This document shows positions 20,157-20,791 of a stretch of 20,791 nt of DNA, piece by piece; the first letter of the stretch is position 1; each line of letters opens with the position of its first letter. Made by a program: the position numbers and the translations under genes. The notes under the pieces are model-generated. The model searched no databases, was not told the DNA's origin, and worked only from the letters and a program-made list of their open reading frames with translations. The stretch is from a virus: positions 1-20,791 of IMG/VR virus record IMGVR_UViG_3300037264_004672. One strand, written 5' to 3'.

Positions 20157-20791
20157 TGGGAGCGTGGTTCGTGGCACTGGCTTTAGGGGCAGGCGTAAGC
20201 GTCATCGCCAACAACTACGCCGACGTCATCGAAGGCGGGCGCCCCTACGCCGCGGGCAACTACTACCCGGGCGTGCCGGCCTACGGCGCCGAGGATGATG
20301 ACGAGGTCCTCACTGGCATCGGCACCTTTACGTGCGCCGCTGCGAGCTCGACGAGCGCCATCAAGACCACCATCAACTACGACACCACCTACCCCCGCCT
20401 TGCCGGCAGCATCAACAGCAGCGGCACCGACTACGACAAGGTCTACCCGCACTTCCTCGTCGGCATGAGCGCCTTGAATCAGAACATCGTGCGCCGGCTG
20501 CAGTCGTGGTCAGGCACCACCGCCACGGTCTACACTGGGCAAACGTTCCCCGAGTCTGTCGTTGCGGCGGTCGACACCTTCAAGCCGCTCATCGGCTTCC
20601 GGCGCGCGCCCGACAACCTTGACCTGATGGACCTCGGGGCGACCAACGCGCATGACCGATTCTTCTCGCTCGAGATCATGCCCGGCGCCCGGGACAGTTG
20701 GTGGGGCAACAACGTCGAGCACTACCGGACGCAGATGGTACTGTCCGTGCGCTTCCTCAAGAAGAACCGCGCCCGTCGGGTTAGGCTGCAC
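20156..20791 (+). CDS. Neck or tail protein, 3' end beyond the window
   Basis: ATG overlaps the previous TGA; 212 codons are open to the edge with no stop. The N-terminus (WFVALALGAGVSVIANNYAD) is hydrophobic and could be a buried or signal-like segment. A soluble alpha/beta region follows, with FFSLEIMPGARDSWW and MVLSVRFLKKNR near the edge. That arrangement is loosely like tail-terminator proteins, and the position after a connector agrees. Low certainty on function. Confidence 0.65.
   Translation, partial: MGAWFVALALGAGVSVIANNYADVIEGGRPYAAGNYYPGVPAYGAEDDDEVLTGIGTFTCAAASSTSAIKTTINYDTTYPRLAGSINSSGTDYDKVYPHFLVGMSALNQNIVRRLQSWSGTTATVYTGQTFPESVVAAVDTFKPLIGFRRAPDNLDLMDLGATNAHDRFFSLEIMPGARDSWWGNNVEHYRTQMVLSVRFLKKNRARRVRLH

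Overview
The window is a stretch of a tailed-phage genome (or prophage) with GC-rich, codon-biased sequence. Every credible gene lies on the + strand. Genes are packed end to end with TGATG or ATGA overlaps, so translational coupling is likely throughout. No integrase, repressor, tRNA, CRISPR array or insertion sequence is visible. The host is probably Gram-negative. The evidence is several lipoprotein lipoboxes, Sec-type signal peptides and a holin/amidase lysis set with small lipoproteins. The exact host cannot be named from the sequence. A head-neck connector and a possible tail terminator near the right edge favour a long-tailed morphology, but no tape measure or sheath gene is in view.

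Layout. (1) 25-2048: an unknown beta-rich protein, a RuvC-like resolvase, an MT-A70-type adenine methyltransferase and a small possible ribbon-helix-helix protein. (2) 2048-8060: packaging and portal region with small terminase, a 35-residue membrane micro-ORF, large terminase, two small proteins, portal, three small proteins (one resembling Mu gpG/virion-morphogenesis proteins), a second 30-residue membrane micro-ORF and a Mu F/SPP1 gp7-like minor head protein. (3) 8053-11987: two zinc-ribbon proteins, a scaffold-like coiled-coil protein, a third zinc-ribbon protein, a probable decoration protein and the major capsid protein, closed by a strong intrinsic terminator at about 12014-12060.

(4) 12094-15794 is the unusual part. 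Five consecutive genes encode products with export signals: a large lipoprotein with an internal duplication, a Sec-exported beta protein, a protein with YadA/Hep_Hag-like head repeats, a small lipoprotein and a small Sec-exported protein. (5) 15791-18210: lysis module with a membrane/coiled-coil protein, a two-TM holin-like protein, a small protein, an HELVH metallopeptidase-like protein whose frame has no stop of its own, nested small membrane and lipoprotein ORFs, a micro-ORF and a zinc amidase endolysin. (6) 18203-20791: a C1q-like protein, another appendage-like protein, a two-domain connector-like protein and a truncated neck/tail gene.

How it fits together: the terminases package DNA through the portal into a prohead built from scaffold, capsid and decoration proteins. 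The resolvase would clear branched DNA, and the methyltransferase would modify DNA. Lysis genes then open the cell. The main open question is why adhesin-like proteins with secretion signals sit between the capsid gene and the lysis cassette, with neck genes displaced to the far side.
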